The notes: generated from the sequence alone by a model not told the origin. DNA of 64,000 nucleotides from DASSTY01 sp035760645 (GCA_035760645.1 DASTSO010000024.1:106314-170313); one strand, 5' to 3'; counted from the stretch's first letter, positions 46,295 through 54,964 are shown. Program-made: numbers and translations.

Positions 46295-46323
46295 AATATG
46301 GGAGTACCCGGGTAGCGGGTCAA
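46295..46323 (-). promoter_or_regulatory. Promoter of sodA bracketed by an inverted repeat
   Basis: TTGACC (46323-46318), 17-base spacer, CATATT (46300-46295). An 8-base inverted repeat (CGCGACCC at 46324-46331; GGGTCGCG at 46284-46291) lies just outside each hexamer and could be a repressor or activator site. Confidence 0.6.
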
Positions 46324-46355
46324 CGCGACCCGCCGCCGCCCTGCGACTCGGTTGC

Positions 46356-47528
46356 TCAGTTGTGCAGCACGACCTTGAGGCAGTCGTCCTGCTTGTGCTT
46401 GAACAGCTCGTACATCTCGGGCGCGTCGTCGAGGCGCGCGCGATGGGTGATGACGAAGCTGGGGTCGATCTCGCCGCGCCGGATGTGCTCGAGCAGCGGG
46501 CGCATGTAGCGCTGCACGTGGCACTGGCCCGTGCGGATGGTGAGCGAGCGGTTCATCACCGAGCCCATCGGGAACTTGTCGATGAACCCGCCGTAGACGC
46601 CGATGACCGACACGGTGCCGCCGTTGCGGCACGCCATGATCGCCTCGCGCAGCGCGATCGGGCGGTCGGTCTCGAGCATCATCGCCTGCTTCGCGCGGTC
46701 GTAGGCATAGGTCGCCGCGTGGCCGTGCGCCTCCATGCCGACGGCATCGATGCACGCATCGGGGCCGCGCCCGCCGGTGAGCTCGCGGAGCCGCTCCTGG
46801 ACGCTCTCCTCCATGTAGTTGATCGTCTCCCAGGCGCCCGCCTTCTCCCGGGCGATCTGCAGCCGGTACGGGAAGCGGTCGATCGCGATCACCCGCTCGG
46901 CGCCCAGGAGCCGCGCGCTCGCCATGGCGAACTGGCCCACGGGGCCCGCGCCCCAGACCGCGACCACGTCGCCCGGCTGGATGTTGCACATCTCGGCGCC
47001 CATGTACCCGGTCGGGAAGATGTCGGAGAGGAAGAGCACCTGCTCGTCCGGCATGCCGTTGTCCACCTTGATCGGGCCGACGTCGGCGAACGGCACCCGG
47101 GCGTACTGCGCCTGCCCGCCGGCGTAGCCGCCGAGCATGTGCGAGTAGCCGAAGATGCCCGCGGGCGAGTGGCCCCAGAGCTTCTCCGCGATCCAGGCGT
47201 TGGGATTGGAGTTCTCGCAGAGCGAGTACGCTTCGGCCCGGCAGGCGCTGCAGTCGCCGCAGGCGATCGGGAACGGCACCACCACCCGGTCGCCCACGCG
47301 CAGGTTCTTCACCGCGCGCCCGACCTCGACCACTTCGCCCATGAACTCGTGGCCGAGGACGTCGCCCTTCTCCATCGTCGGCACGAAGCCGTCGTAGAGA
47401 TGCAGGTCGGAGCCGCAGATCGCCGTCGAGGTGATCCGCACGATCGCGTCGCGCGAGTTGAGGATCTTGGGGTCGGGGACCTGGTCCACCTGTACCCGGT
47501 TCTTGCCGTGCCAGCAGGTCGCCTTCAT
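46356..47528 (-). CDS. Zinc-dependent alcohol/formaldehyde dehydrogenase-like protein
   Basis: MDR-family dehydrogenase of 390 residues. Catalytic-zinc ligands are in CGSDLHLYDG and GHEFMGEVVEVG, structural zinc in CGDCSACRAEAYSLC, NAD motif in VWGAGPVGQFAMAS. An insert with WIAEKLWGHSPAGIFGYSHML and the HVQRYMRPLLEHI tail match the glutathione-independent formaldehyde-dehydrogenase-like subgroup. Substrate uncertain. AGGAGG precedes the ATG, which overlaps the SRPBCC gene stop (TGATG). The pair recurs as a stress-type module in soil bacteria; that statement is from general experience. Confidence 0.88.
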   Translation of the reverse strand: MKATCWHGKNRVQVDQVPDPKILNSRDAIVRITSTAICGSDLHLYDGFVPTMEKGDVLGHEFMGEVVEVGRAVKNLRVGDRVVVPFPIACGDCSACRAEAYSLCENSNPNAWIAEKLWGHSPAGIFGYSHMLGGYAGGQAQYARVPFADVGPIKVDNGMPDEQVLFLSDIFPTGYMGAEMCNIQPGDVVAVWGAGPVGQFAMASARLLGAERVIAIDRFPYRLQIAREKAGAWETINYMEESVQERLRELTGGRGPDACIDAVGMEAHGHAATYAYDRAKQAMMLETDRPIALREAIMACRNGGTVSVIGVYGGFIDKFPMGSVMNRSLTIRTGQCHVQRYMRPLLEHIRRGEIDPSFVITHRARLDDAPEMYELFKHKQDDCLKVVLHN

Positions 47529-48736
47529 CACACGCCTCCTTCCGCACCGGTGGCCCATCCCGCCTCCCGGCCCTCGTTCCGGCTCCCGGTCCGGCCGCGC
47601 AGGCGCTCCGGGAGCTCCTCGGGCGGCTGCGCCGCGTGCATGCCGCGGTGGATGCTCGCGTCCGAGCGCACCACCTCGCCGGTCTCCATCACCTGCTTGA
47701 AGCGATCGAGGTCGCCCTTCACCTGCTCGCCCGGCTCCTCGCCGAAGAGCTTGGCGATCGCGGTGCCGAGGAAGCCGCCGGGCGGGTCGTAGCGCAGGTC
47801 CACGGTGACCTCGGTGCCGCGGTCGCCCGGCGCGGGGGTGAAGCGTACGGCGCCCTGGTTGGGCACGTCGGCCCCTTCGAGCGAGCGCCACGCGATGAGG
47901 CGGCCGGGATCGTCGGCGACGATCTCCGCGTCCCACTCCACCGTCGAGCCGGCCGGCGCCGTCGCCACCCAGTGCGAGCGGCGCTCGTCGACCACGGTGA
48001 CGGCCTCGAGGTGCCGCATGAACTGCGGGAGGTTGCGGAAGTCGCGCCAGAAGGCGTACACCTCCTCCGGCGTCCGGTTCACCGTGATCGCGTGCCGCAC
48101 GTGCGTCCCGCCGGCCGCCGGCGCCTCGGCGAACGCGCGACGCCCGCTCGCCATCCCGGCGCCGTCGGCCTCGCGGCCCAGCCGCATCGCGCAGAGCACG
48201 TCGAGGGCCGTCACGCCGAGCACCGCCGCGGCCGCGGCCAGAACCCGCCGCTGATCGGACTTGTCCGAGCGGTAGGCGCGCGTGAGCGCGGCCAGGTCGA
48301 TCGCGTCCCCCGCGACCCGGGACCAGACCCAGGCGCTCGAGTCCGGCCGCGCGAGGATGCCGGCCCCGCTCGCCATTTCGCGCAGCCCGAAGGCGCGCAG
48401 CACATTCAGATTCTCATCCCGCTCGCGCACGCCGATGAGGCGCGCGAGCGCCCCCGGCGCGACGAGCTCCGCCAGCCCGAGCCCGAGCCCGAACAGGCCG
48501 AGCCCGCGGGCGAGGCGCTCCGTCCCGGAGCCCGTCTCCTGCCTCCCGCTCCGGTCGGCTCCCCGGGGCATGCCGCCGAAATGCCGCTCCTCGCCGAGCC
48601 ATCCGCCGCGCTCGGGCGCGCCCGCGACGCGCGGCATGCTGCTCACCGGCTCGAGCCACCAGACCTCTTCACTGACGATCTCGACCGGCATCTCCACTTC
48701 GCGGGACGTCCCGCCCATCTCCTCACGTGTCGCCAT
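47528..48736 (-). CDS. Membrane-anchored SRPBCC (polyketide cyclase/dehydrase-like) protein
   Basis: Product of 402 residues in three parts. Residues 1-70 are polar with Glu/Trp (EVWWLEP). About 75-190 hold three or four short hydrophobic helices (ARGLGLFGLGLGLAELVAP, VLAAAAAVLGVTALDVLCA). About 210-355 form a SRPBCC domain: HAITVNRTPEEVYAFWRDF, LPQFMRHLEAVTVVDERRSHW, WRSLEGADVPNQGAVRFTP. This looks like a fusion of an unknown membrane domain with a START-type hydrophobic-ligand pocket. The tail is charged. GAGGAGGAG before the ATG. Coupled to the zinc dehydrogenase gene. Confidence 0.78.
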   Translation of the reverse strand: MATREEMGGTSREVEMPVEIVSEEVWWLEPVSSMPRVAGAPERGGWLGEERHFGGMPRGADRSGRQETGSGTERLARGLGLFGLGLGLAELVAPGALARLIGVRERDENLNVLRAFGLREMASGAGILARPDSSAWVWSRVAGDAIDLAALTRAYRSDKSDQRRVLAAAAAVLGVTALDVLCAMRLGREADGAGMASGRRAFAEAPAAGGTHVRHAITVNRTPEEVYAFWRDFRNLPQFMRHLEAVTVVDERRSHWVATAPAGSTVEWDAEIVADDPGRLIAWRSLEGADVPNQGAVRFTPAPGDRGTEVTVDLRYDPPGGFLGTAIAKLFGEEPGEQVKGDLDRFKQVMETGEVVRSDASIHRGMHAAQPPEELPERLRGRTGSRNEGREAGWATGAEGGV

Positions 48737-48998
48737 CGGCTCCTCCTCTCAGGCTGTCTCCGGTCCGACGGCCGAACGCCGTCCCGCCCGACGGACCGGG
48801 CGCGGCGAGTCGAGATCAGGATGCGATGGGTGATGCGACGTGCGGCACCAACGGACATCACTGACTGCGGACGACGAACGACCTCGGACCGCGCCCCGAC
48901 GCATCGGGTCGGACCTGTCGGGACAAGGTGGGCAAGGCCGGAAAGGGGGGAAATAGGCGGATGTGCCCAAGCCGGGCCCTGCGGACGGCGCCGCGCGA

Positions 48999-50012
48999 CT
49001 AGTGCCGGCTCGCGAGCATCCCGGCCGCGGCGCCCGCGGCGGCCATCGCGGCGACGCCGAGGACGACAGTGCTCGTGCCCGCCCGGGCAGCGGCGGCCGG
49101 CTGCGGGGCCCGCGGCGCGAGCGCGCGGGCGGGGCCGCGCGGCTCGATGGCCACGTAGCGGCCATGCTCCGGCACGGCGAGCCGATCGAACTCCCAGGCG
49201 AGCCGCTCGAGGCCGCGGCGCATCGCCTCGCCGATGAGGGGCTGCCCGTGCCCGGTGGCGGCGACCATCGGGTCGAGCGCGGCGAGGGCGCGCACCGAGT
49301 CGCGCGCGCGCACCCAGTCGGGAGTGAAGTACTTCGGCGGCCCGTGCAGCTGCACGCGCTGTCCGAGCACCGCCAGGAGCGACTCCTGCTGCTGGGTGAT
49401 GAACGCGTCCCCCGCAATGAGGAGCCGGTCGGCGTCGCGGAAGAGCGAGACGTGGCCGCGCGAGTGGCCCGGCGTGTGGATCCAGCGCCAGCCCGGCATG
49501 CCGGGAACGCGGCCGTCGTCGGGCAGCGCGCGCGCGTCCCGGCGCACGTCGAACGGCCCGCGCGGGTAGAGGGGCGACATCAGCGCCAGCAGGCCGCCGC
49601 CCACCGTCGGGTCGGCCGGCGGGTACGGCTCCTGGCCCGTGATGTAGGGCAGCTCGAGCGCGTGCGCGTAGACGGGCACGTCCCACCGCTCGGCCAGGTC
49701 GCGCAGCGCGCCGACGTGGTCGAAGTGGCCGTGTGTGAGCACGATCGCCGAGGGCCGGGCGCCCCAGGAGAAGCGCGCGCGGGCGGCTCGCTCGATCGCG
49801 TGGGCGGAGCCCGGCGTGCCGGCGTCCACCAGCACCCACTCGCGGTCGCGTGCGCCGCGACGGCCGAAGAAGTAGACGTTGACCAGCGCGAGGCGCAGAT
49901 ACGCGAGGTCGGGTGTCACCTCGCGCAGGCCGCGGATGCGGGTGTGCAGCGCCGCGGACTCGCGGCCCGCGCGCCGGTCGAGGGTTCGCATGAGGGAATC
50001 GGGAGACGGCAT
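48999..50012 (-). CDS. Metallo-beta-lactamase-fold hydrolase with C-terminal membrane anchor
   Basis: Hydrolase of 337 residues. Metal motif LTHGHFDHVGAL, then HTPGHSRGHVSLF, bridging Asp in LLIAGDAFITQQQ and final GHGQPL. The C-terminal 30 residues form one hydrophobic segment (STVVLGVAAMAAAGAAAGML) after an Ala/Pro linker, so the protein may be tail-anchored with the catalytic domain in the cytoplasm. Function unknown; lactonase or other ester hydrolysis is possible. Stands alone between two gaps of 262 and 99 bases in which I see no further gene. Confidence 0.82.
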   Translation of the reverse strand: MPSPDSLMRTLDRRAGRESAALHTRIRGLREVTPDLAYLRLALVNVYFFGRRGARDREWVLVDAGTPGSAHAIERAARARFSWGARPSAIVLTHGHFDHVGALRDLAERWDVPVYAHALELPYITGQEPYPPADPTVGGGLLALMSPLYPRGPFDVRRDARALPDDGRVPGMPGWRWIHTPGHSRGHVSLFRDADRLLIAGDAFITQQQESLLAVLGQRVQLHGPPKYFTPDWVRARDSVRALAALDPMVAATGHGQPLIGEAMRRGLERLAWEFDRLAVPEHGRYVAIEPRGPARALAPRAPQPAAAARAGTSTVVLGVAAMAAAGAAAGMLASRH

Positions 50013-50111
50013 GACACCTCCTGTCGCGAGCGTGCGGCGTACCGGGTGCGTACGCCTCCGGCCAATATCGGCCGATCGCGGAGTGCCGTCAGCCCGGGCG
50101 ATTCCGCCCGG

Positions 50112-50852
50112 TCAGGAACGCAGCCGGTGCCGCAGGATGGTGCCGATGCCTGCGAAGAGGGCGAGGACAGCGAGGAGGGTGTAGACGAACTCGGTCCGGA
50201 GGCCGCCCAGGACGAGCGACGGCAGGCCGGCGAGGGCGACCAGCGCGGCGAGCCAGCGGAGCGGCGCCGCGCCCGGTGCCAGCGGCAGGAGCTTCTGCTG
50301 GTGGAGCTCGGCCAGCGCGGCGATCGTCGCGGCCGCGGCGAGGAGCCAGGCACCCGGCCCGACGCCTCCGGGCCCGGCCACGATCGCTCCGAAGAGCGCC
50401 AGCGTGGCGAACGCCTCGGCCTCGCGACGGGTGAAGGCGGCGCGCCAGAGGGCGACGACGAGCAGAAGCGCGAGCAGCGAGCGCCAGTGCTCCAGCCCCT
50501 CGGGGAAGCCCGGCACCACGATGCGCCCGAGCAGCGCCAGCCCGGCGAGCGCGAGCAGCGAGTGCGCCGCCGCGCGGTGGGCGGGCCAGAGACCCGCGAG
50601 GAGCCAGGCGGCCGCGGCGATCGGCGGGACGAGGAACGCCTGGGCCGCCGGGCTGAACGGCCCGTCCGGCAGCGCCGCGAGGGCGAGCCCGACGGGCCCG
50701 GCGAGGAAGGCCATCCCCCACCCGGTGGCGAGGAGCAGCAGCACGGCGATGACCGGCGCCGCGAGCCCCGGCGCGGCGGGCCCCGCCGCGGGCACCCGCC
50801 GCCGGACGAGGATGCTCGCGCCGGCGAGTGCCAGCACGGCGCCCCCCATCAC
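50112..50852 (-). CDS. Integral membrane protein of unknown function
   Basis: Hydrophobic protein with about eight helices, many Ala/Leu/Gly, no recognised motif. Loops include RRRVPAAGPAAPG, PAHRAAAH and RRAEFVYT-like short stretches. From GTG at 50852 it has 246 residues, but an in-frame CTG at 50924 overlaps the upstream stop as CTGA and would add a full first helix (LGLVLAGLGLALVAPHALL). The longer form is structurally attractive. Cotranscribed with the secreted coiled-coil protein gene upstream. Confidence 0.6.
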   Translation of the reverse strand: MMGGAVLALAGASILVRRRVPAAGPAAPGLAAPVIAVLLLLATGWGMAFLAGPVGLALAALPDGPFSPAAQAFLVPPIAAAAWLLAGLWPAHRAAAHSLLALAGLALLGRIVVPGFPEGLEHWRSLLALLLVVALWRAAFTRREAEAFATLALFGAIVAGPGGVGPGAWLLAAAATIAALAELHQQKLLPLAPGAAPLRWLAALVALAGLPSLVLGGLRTEFVYTLLAVLALFAGIGTILRHRLRS

Positions 50853-50920
50853 GAGGAGCGCATGCGGCGCGACGAGCGCGAGGCCGAGGCCCGCGAGGAC
50901 CAGGCCGAGCGGCGCGGCGC

Positions 50921-51832
50921 TCAGCGCGAGCTCACCGTGTAGCGGATGAGCACGCCCTCGACGAACTCCGCCTCCACCCGGCTCTCTCCGGCCGCGTAGC
51001 TGCGGGTGGTGACGCGGAGGCGACCCTCCCGCCGCTCGCTCATCCGCTCGGGCGCGCCGAGGAGCGCCTGCACGTCGGCCTCGAGCAGCCCCTTCCGCAA
51101 CCCGAGTATGCCGCGGCGCGGCGCAGTGGTAACGTCGTCGGTCGCGGCCTGCCCCGCGGACGGCGCGAAGTCCACGTAGCGCTCCAGCGCGCGCTCGACC
51201 GCCTCGGGCGTGAGCGAGGCCGCGGGCACCGCAGTGCGCCAGCGGAGATTGAAGCGGGAGCCGCTCTGGAGCGCGAGCTCGCGGATGTGCTCCCGGCGCC
51301 GCTCCTGGGTCGCCTCCGCCATCGCGCGCAGGCGTGCGTCCTCCCGCTCGCGCGCGGTGCGCAGCTCGTCCAGCTCGTCCTGGATCCGGCGCCGCTCGCG
51401 CTGGTCCGTGGTTCCCTTGAGCTGCTTCTCGAGCGTCTGTTCGCGCTTGCTCTTCGGCGTCGTCTGCGCGGAGACGTAGGGGCTCGGGTCACCGGCGGTG
51501 CCGAAGCCGCCGCCGCCCAGCTGAAACTCGATCAGCTTCCCCTTCACCTTGATCTTGGTGACCATGACGCGGTCGCCCGGGCGGAGCGCGATGCCGTACT
51601 GCTTGAGGCGGCCGGCATAGTCCGGGTAGTCGAGCGGCTGCGGCTCCGCGGGATAGAGGTCCACCCCCTTCTCGCTCGCCGGCATGTCGAGCCGGACGGC
51701 GACGGTGCGGCCCTCGAAGTGCTGCCGGAGCCGGCTCTCCGCGTCGCCCTGGGCGTGGGCGGCCGCGGGCAGGAGCAGGGGCGCGAGCACGAGCACGAGT
51801 GCGGCGAGCCGCACGGGGGCGGGACGCGTCAT
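50921..51832 (-). CDS. Secreted protein with coiled coil, unknown function
   Basis: Product of 303 residues with a signal peptide ending AAAHAQG. A beta-rich region at 35-125 (RTVAVRLDMPASEKGVDLYP; DRVMVTKIKVKGKLIEFQLG) precedes a strongly charged coiled coil at about 135-195 (KREQTLEKQLKGTTDQRERR; ELDELRTARERE). The end (240-303) has LGLRKGLLEADVQALLGAPE and RLRVTTRSYAAGESRVEAEF, like the small SmpA/BamE-type or outer-membrane assembly domain. Envelope role likely, family unnamed by me. Gap of about 200 bases upstream carries the copC promoter on the other strand. Confidence 0.65.
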   Translation of the reverse strand: MTRPAPVRLAALVLVLAPLLLPAAAHAQGDAESRLRQHFEGRTVAVRLDMPASEKGVDLYPAEPQPLDYPDYAGRLKQYGIALRPGDRVMVTKIKVKGKLIEFQLGGGGFGTAGDPSPYVSAQTTPKSKREQTLEKQLKGTTDQRERRRIQDELDELRTAREREDARLRAMAEATQERRREHIRELALQSGSRFNLRWRTAVPAASLTPEAVERALERYVDFAPSAGQAATDDVTTAPRRGILGLRKGLLEADVQALLGAPERMSERREGRLRVTTRSYAAGESRVEAEFVEGVLIRYTVSSR

Positions 51833-51970
51833 CGGGAACCTCTCGGAGTGGCCGGACCTTGAAGGGGGAGGCGGCCCGCGCTGCGCGGGCCGCCGCGCAA
51901 GGTAAGCGCCCGCGGGGCCCGGGCGGAAGCGGCCGCGCCGCGACCGGCCCGCCCCGGAGTGGCCCGGGCA

Positions 51971-52001
51971 TTGCAGTGGGATGGCTCCCGGTGGCTATAT
52001 T
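51971..52001 (+). promoter_or_regulatory. Candidate promoter of copC-copD
   Basis: TTGCAG (51971-51976) and TATATT (51996-52001), 19 bases apart, ending 37 bases before the copC start. The -10 is strong; the spacer is slightly long. Confidence 0.45.
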
Positions 52002-52038
52002 GTCCCCGTCCCTCGCCAACCCCGTTTCCGGAGAGCCG

Positions 52039-52425
52039 GTGTCCATGTTCGGTGATCGCTTCGGTCGTGTCCTCTCCCGTGGTGCGGCGGCGGCGCTGGT
52101 CGTGCCTGCCGCGCTCTGGTTCCACACCCACCTGACCCACAGCTCGCCCTCGAAGGACGAAACCGTCTCGGCCGCGCCGACGCAGGTCCGGCTCTGGTTC
52201 TCCCAGAAGCCCGAGGTCGGCCTGACGTCGGTCACGCTGCTCAAGGCGGACAGCACGAAGGTGCCGATGGGGACCGCGGTGAAGACCGACGACACCCTCT
52301 CGGTCGCCGTACCGATCAAGGCGCAGCTGGCGCCGGGGAGCTACGTCGTGCGCTGGCGGACCGCGTCGAAGGACGGCCATCCGGTGAAGGGCCAGTACGA
52401 GTTCACGGTGGCCGCGCACCGGTGA
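52039..52425 (+). CDS. copC: CopC-type periplasmic copper-binding protein
   Basis: Product of 128 residues (signal plus a CopC beta-sandwich). The mature part begins HTHLTHSSPSKDETV, then PTQVRLWFSQKPE, and ends RTASKDGHPVKGQYEFTV, where His and Asp are typical CopC copper residues. The helix region ends VVPAALWF, without the usual A-x-A cleavage site, so it may remain as an anchor. GGAG lies five bases before GTG at 52039; ATG at 52045 is an alternative. Its stop overlaps copD as GTGA, the normal copC-copD order. Confidence 0.85.
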   Translation: MSMFGDRFGRVLSRGAAAALVVPAALWFHTHLTHSSPSKDETVSAAPTQVRLWFSQKPEVGLTSVTLLKADSTKVPMGTAVKTDDTLSVAVPIKAQLAPGSYVVRWRTASKDGHPVKGQYEFTVAAHR

Positions 52426-53546
52426 TCGCCCGGCGCGTTCGGCTTTTCTGGCTCCTCGCAACGGCCGGCGTTCTCGCGCCGGCCGTTGTCGCGTCCCCAG
52501 TCTCGGCGGCGCCCTCGCGCGCCGTCGCCGCCGTCCACGCGACGGCATCTCCCGTCCGGGACGGCACCCAGGGGGACGAGGCGTCGGGTGAGGACACGGC
52601 GGAGGACGAGGACGCGACGCCGCTGGTGAACGCTGCCACGGTCTCGCGCTGGCTCTGGTACCTCACGCTCTTCGGCGCGATCGGCGCCTGCGGGATCCGC
52701 GGCGTCGCCCGCCGGGCGCTGCCGCGCGCGCTGCCGGACGACCGGCCGCTCCGCTGGCAGGCGGAGCAGTCGGCCCGCGACCTCGGCCTCTACGCGACCG
52801 TGGCGCTGCTCGCGGTGCAGGCCTTCCGGCTCTACCTCCAGACGCGCGCCTTCCTCGATCCGAGCGAGCCGTTCACCCGCGCCGCCGTGCAGCCGGTCCT
52901 GGCGTCGGCGTGGGGCTCGGGGTGGAGCGCGCAGACCTACGTCTCGCTCCTCGCCTGCGCGGGGTTCCTCGTCGCCGGTCGGCGCGCGCGCGCCGGGTGG
53001 TCGCTCGCCACCACCGCCGCCCTCGGTCTGGCGGCGACGGCGCCGCTCACCGGCCACGCCACCGAATCGCCGTGGGGCACGCCGGTCGGCGTGACGCTCC
53101 AGGCGCTGCATTTGCTGGCGGGGGGACTCTGGCTGGGGTCGCTGCTGGGGCTCGTCCTGGCGGGCTTCGGCGCCACGCGCCGGCTCGAGCCGGGACAGCG
53201 CGCCGCCGCGATGGCGGCGCTGGTACGGACCTTCTCGCCGCTCGCCCTCGTCGGGGCGGGCGGCGCCGTCCTGCTCGGTGTCGTGATGGGCTATGCGTAC
53301 ATCGGGAGCCTCGGAGCGCTCTGGTCGAGCACCTACGGCCGGGCACTGCTCCTCAAGGTGGGGCTGCTGGCCGTGGTCGCCGGCTTCGGCGCCTACAACT
53401 GGCGGCGGGTCACGCCGCGGCTGGGCGACGCCGCGGCGCTCCCGCTCCTCCGGCGCTCGGCGACGACCGAGCTCGTCGTCGGCGCGCTGCTCCTCGCGGT
53501 GACGGCGGTGCTCGTCGCCCTCCCCGCCCCGCGCATCGCGATGTAG
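52422..53546 (+). CDS. copD: CopD-family copper transport membrane protein
   Basis: Inner-membrane protein of 374 residues. A signal-like helix and an acidic periplasmic loop (DEASGEDTAEDEDATP) precede eight helices. Conserved CopD features are LTGHATESPWG, LQALHLLAGGLWLGSLL (His and Trp) and SSTYGRALLLKVGLLAVVAG. By family it takes copper from CopC into the cytoplasm. Coupled to copC; a GC-rich hairpin ends the unit against the ompA-like gene. Confidence 0.88.
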   Translation: MIARRVRLFWLLATAGVLAPAVVASPVSAAPSRAVAAVHATASPVRDGTQGDEASGEDTAEDEDATPLVNAATVSRWLWYLTLFGAIGACGIRGVARRALPRALPDDRPLRWQAEQSARDLGLYATVALLAVQAFRLYLQTRAFLDPSEPFTRAAVQPVLASAWGSGWSAQTYVSLLACAGFLVAGRRARAGWSLATTAALGLAATAPLTGHATESPWGTPVGVTLQALHLLAGGLWLGSLLGLVLAGFGATRRLEPGQRAAAMAALVRTFSPLALVGAGGAVLLGVVMGYAYIGSLGALWSSTYGRALLLKVGLLAVVAGFGAYNWRRVTPRLGDAAALPLLRRSATTELVVGALLLAVTAVLVALPAPRIAM

Positions 53547-53547
53547 C

Positions 53548-53581
53548 GCCGCCGGCGGGCGCGGACGCGCCCGCCGGCGGC
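53548..53581. terminator. Bidirectional hairpin between copD and the OmpA lipoprotein gene
   Basis: A perfect 16-bp stem GCCGCCGGCGGGCGCG with its complement and a two-base loop fills almost all of the gap between two converging genes. No U-tract. Confidence 0.7.
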
Positions 53582-53589
53582 TCGGCCCC

Positions 53590-54285
53590 TCAACGCATCG
53601 CGGCCTGCTGTTTGGCCTCCTGGCGCATCTTCTCGCTCGCGTAGATCGCCACCTCGACGCGCCGGTTCCGGGCGCGACCCTCGTCGCTCCCGTTGCCCGC
53701 CACCGGCTCGCTCTCGCCGCGCCCGGTGGCGCGGATGCGGGCGGCGTCCACCCCGCGCGAGACGAGGTAGCGCTTCGCGGCCTCGGCGCGCCGGGCCGAG
53801 AGATCCTGGTTGTAGGACGCGGTGCCGACGCTGTCGGTGTGGCCGACGATGAGCAGATCCGTCCCCGGGTACTCCTTGAAGCTGCGCGCGAGCTCGTCGA
53901 GGTTGCGCCGCGCCTCGAGCTTCACGACGTCCGAGTCGAAGTCGTAGAGCAGCCCCGAGGCGAAGGTCACCTCGATCCCCTCCCCCACCCGCTCGACCGT
54001 CGCTCCCTTGATGTTCTGCTTCAGATCGGCCGCCTGCCGGTCCATGATGTCGCCGATGATCGCGCCGGCGGCGCCGCCCACGGCCGCGCCGATGATCGCC
54101 CCCTTCGCCGTCGAGCCCTTCGCGGCGCCGATCACGCCGCCGACGACGGCACCGCCGCCGGCGCCGATCACGGCGCCGCGCTGCGCGTTGCGGTAACAGC
54201 CGCCGAGGGCGGTCGTCAGGACGGCGGTGGCGGCGAGCAGGGTGGTCAGCGTGCGCGCGGGGGATGCGGCCTGGATGAATCGCAT
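53590..54285 (-). CDS. OmpA-family lipoprotein with glycine-zipper
   Basis: Product of 231 residues. Signal and lipobox end TTALGGC. Residues 35-80 are Gly/Ala-rich (GAVIGAGGGAVVGGVIGAAKG), a glycine-zipper segment. The OmpA domain (about 105-225) has FASGLLYDFDSDVVK, LIVGHTDSVGTASYNQDLS and RGESEPVAGNGSDEGRARNRRVEV, with the Asp and Arg that grip diaminopimelate in peptidoglycan. YiaD of E. coli has this same build. It probably tethers outer membrane to wall. Confidence 0.9.
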   Translation of the reverse strand: MRFIQAASPARTLTTLLAATAVLTTALGGCYRNAQRGAVIGAGGGAVVGGVIGAAKGSTAKGAIIGAAVGGAAGAIIGDIMDRQAADLKQNIKGATVERVGEGIEVTFASGLLYDFDSDVVKLEARRNLDELARSFKEYPGTDLLIVGHTDSVGTASYNQDLSARRAEAAKRYLVSRGVDAARIRATGRGESEPVAGNGSDEGRARNRRVEVAIYASEKMRQEAKQQAAMR

Positions 54286-54418
54286 GCGTCACTCCTCGGG
54301 TGAGCGGTCGAGTCTCCGGGCAATCTGCCGGGCCGGCGCCGCGCCGTCTGGGAGTTGGGTCGGCCGCATCGGGTGACGGGCGACACGGCGACTCCTCCCG
54401 CTCCGCTCATCCCTCGGG

Positions 54419-54673
54419 TCACGCCTCGGGGTGCCACCGCCCCTCGCGCAGCTCCTCTTCGAGCCAGCAGCGGACGTGATCGCGCATCGCCCACTCCGCG
54501 GTGGCGTCGGGCACGTTGTCCATCGGGCGCGTGATGCCGTCGAAGGTCACGTGCCACTGCGAGCCGATCGGATGGCCGTCGAGCCCCCGGGTGCCGGTCT
54601 CCGCCTCGCGCAATTCGGCCGTGAAGGGCCGTCCATCCACCTCGCCCTCGACGTGCGTCGCCGGCTTGCTCAT
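54419..54673 (-). CDS. Hypothetical protein, 84 aa
   Basis: Small acidic protein that I do not recognise: an N-terminal beta hairpin (HVEGEVDGRPFTAELREAE), GSQWHVTFDGI, then a helix with WAMRDHVRCWLEEELREGRW. Its ATG lies 28 bases beyond the stop of another small protein on the same strand, with SD-like GGAGGAG between. The pair may act together. Confidence 0.6.
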   Translation of the reverse strand: MSKPATHVEGEVDGRPFTAELREAETGTRGLDGHPIGSQWHVTFDGITRPMDNVPDATAEWAMRDHVRCWLEEELREGRWHPEA

Positions 54674-54700
54674 GCGCTCCTCCCGTCCCGTCGTGTCCGT

Positions 54701-54964
54701 TCAGCCGCGGCCGTCGAGCCACCGCGCCTCGATGCCCATCCGCGCGAGCTCGTCCACGGTGAGCTTCGGCGCCTCCGTCGCGGTCCAGTCGCGCCACCAG
54801 TCGCAGAGGTCGTACTCGAGCACGGTCCAGCCCTCGACGGCCTGCACCCGGGGCCGGCCGACCGGCTCCCCCTCGGCGTCGCGGGGACAGGCGGCGATCG
54901 CCTCCATGAGGGTGGCGTGGTGGTCACCGAAGATGTGATGGGTCAGACGGATGAGCTGGGACAT
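54701..54964 (-). CDS. Hypothetical protein, 87 aa
   Basis: Small protein of unknown function beginning SQLIRLTHHIFGDHHATLME, with an unusually His- and Trp-rich sequence: HH twice and YDLCDWWRDWT in the middle, then LTVDELARMGIEARWLDG. His/Cys/Trp content suggests metal or nucleotide binding but nothing is proven. GGAG before the ATG. First of two small genes in this run. Confidence 0.6.
   Translation of the reverse strand: MSQLIRLTHHIFGDHHATLMEAIAACPRDAEGEPVGRPRVQAVEGWTVLEYDLCDWWRDWTATEAPKLTVDELARMGIEARWLDGRG

Noticed and set aside
48737..48998. 262-base gap searched for a small gene or RNA
   Set aside because: No start with ribosome site, no tRNA shape and no stable long hairpin could be supported.
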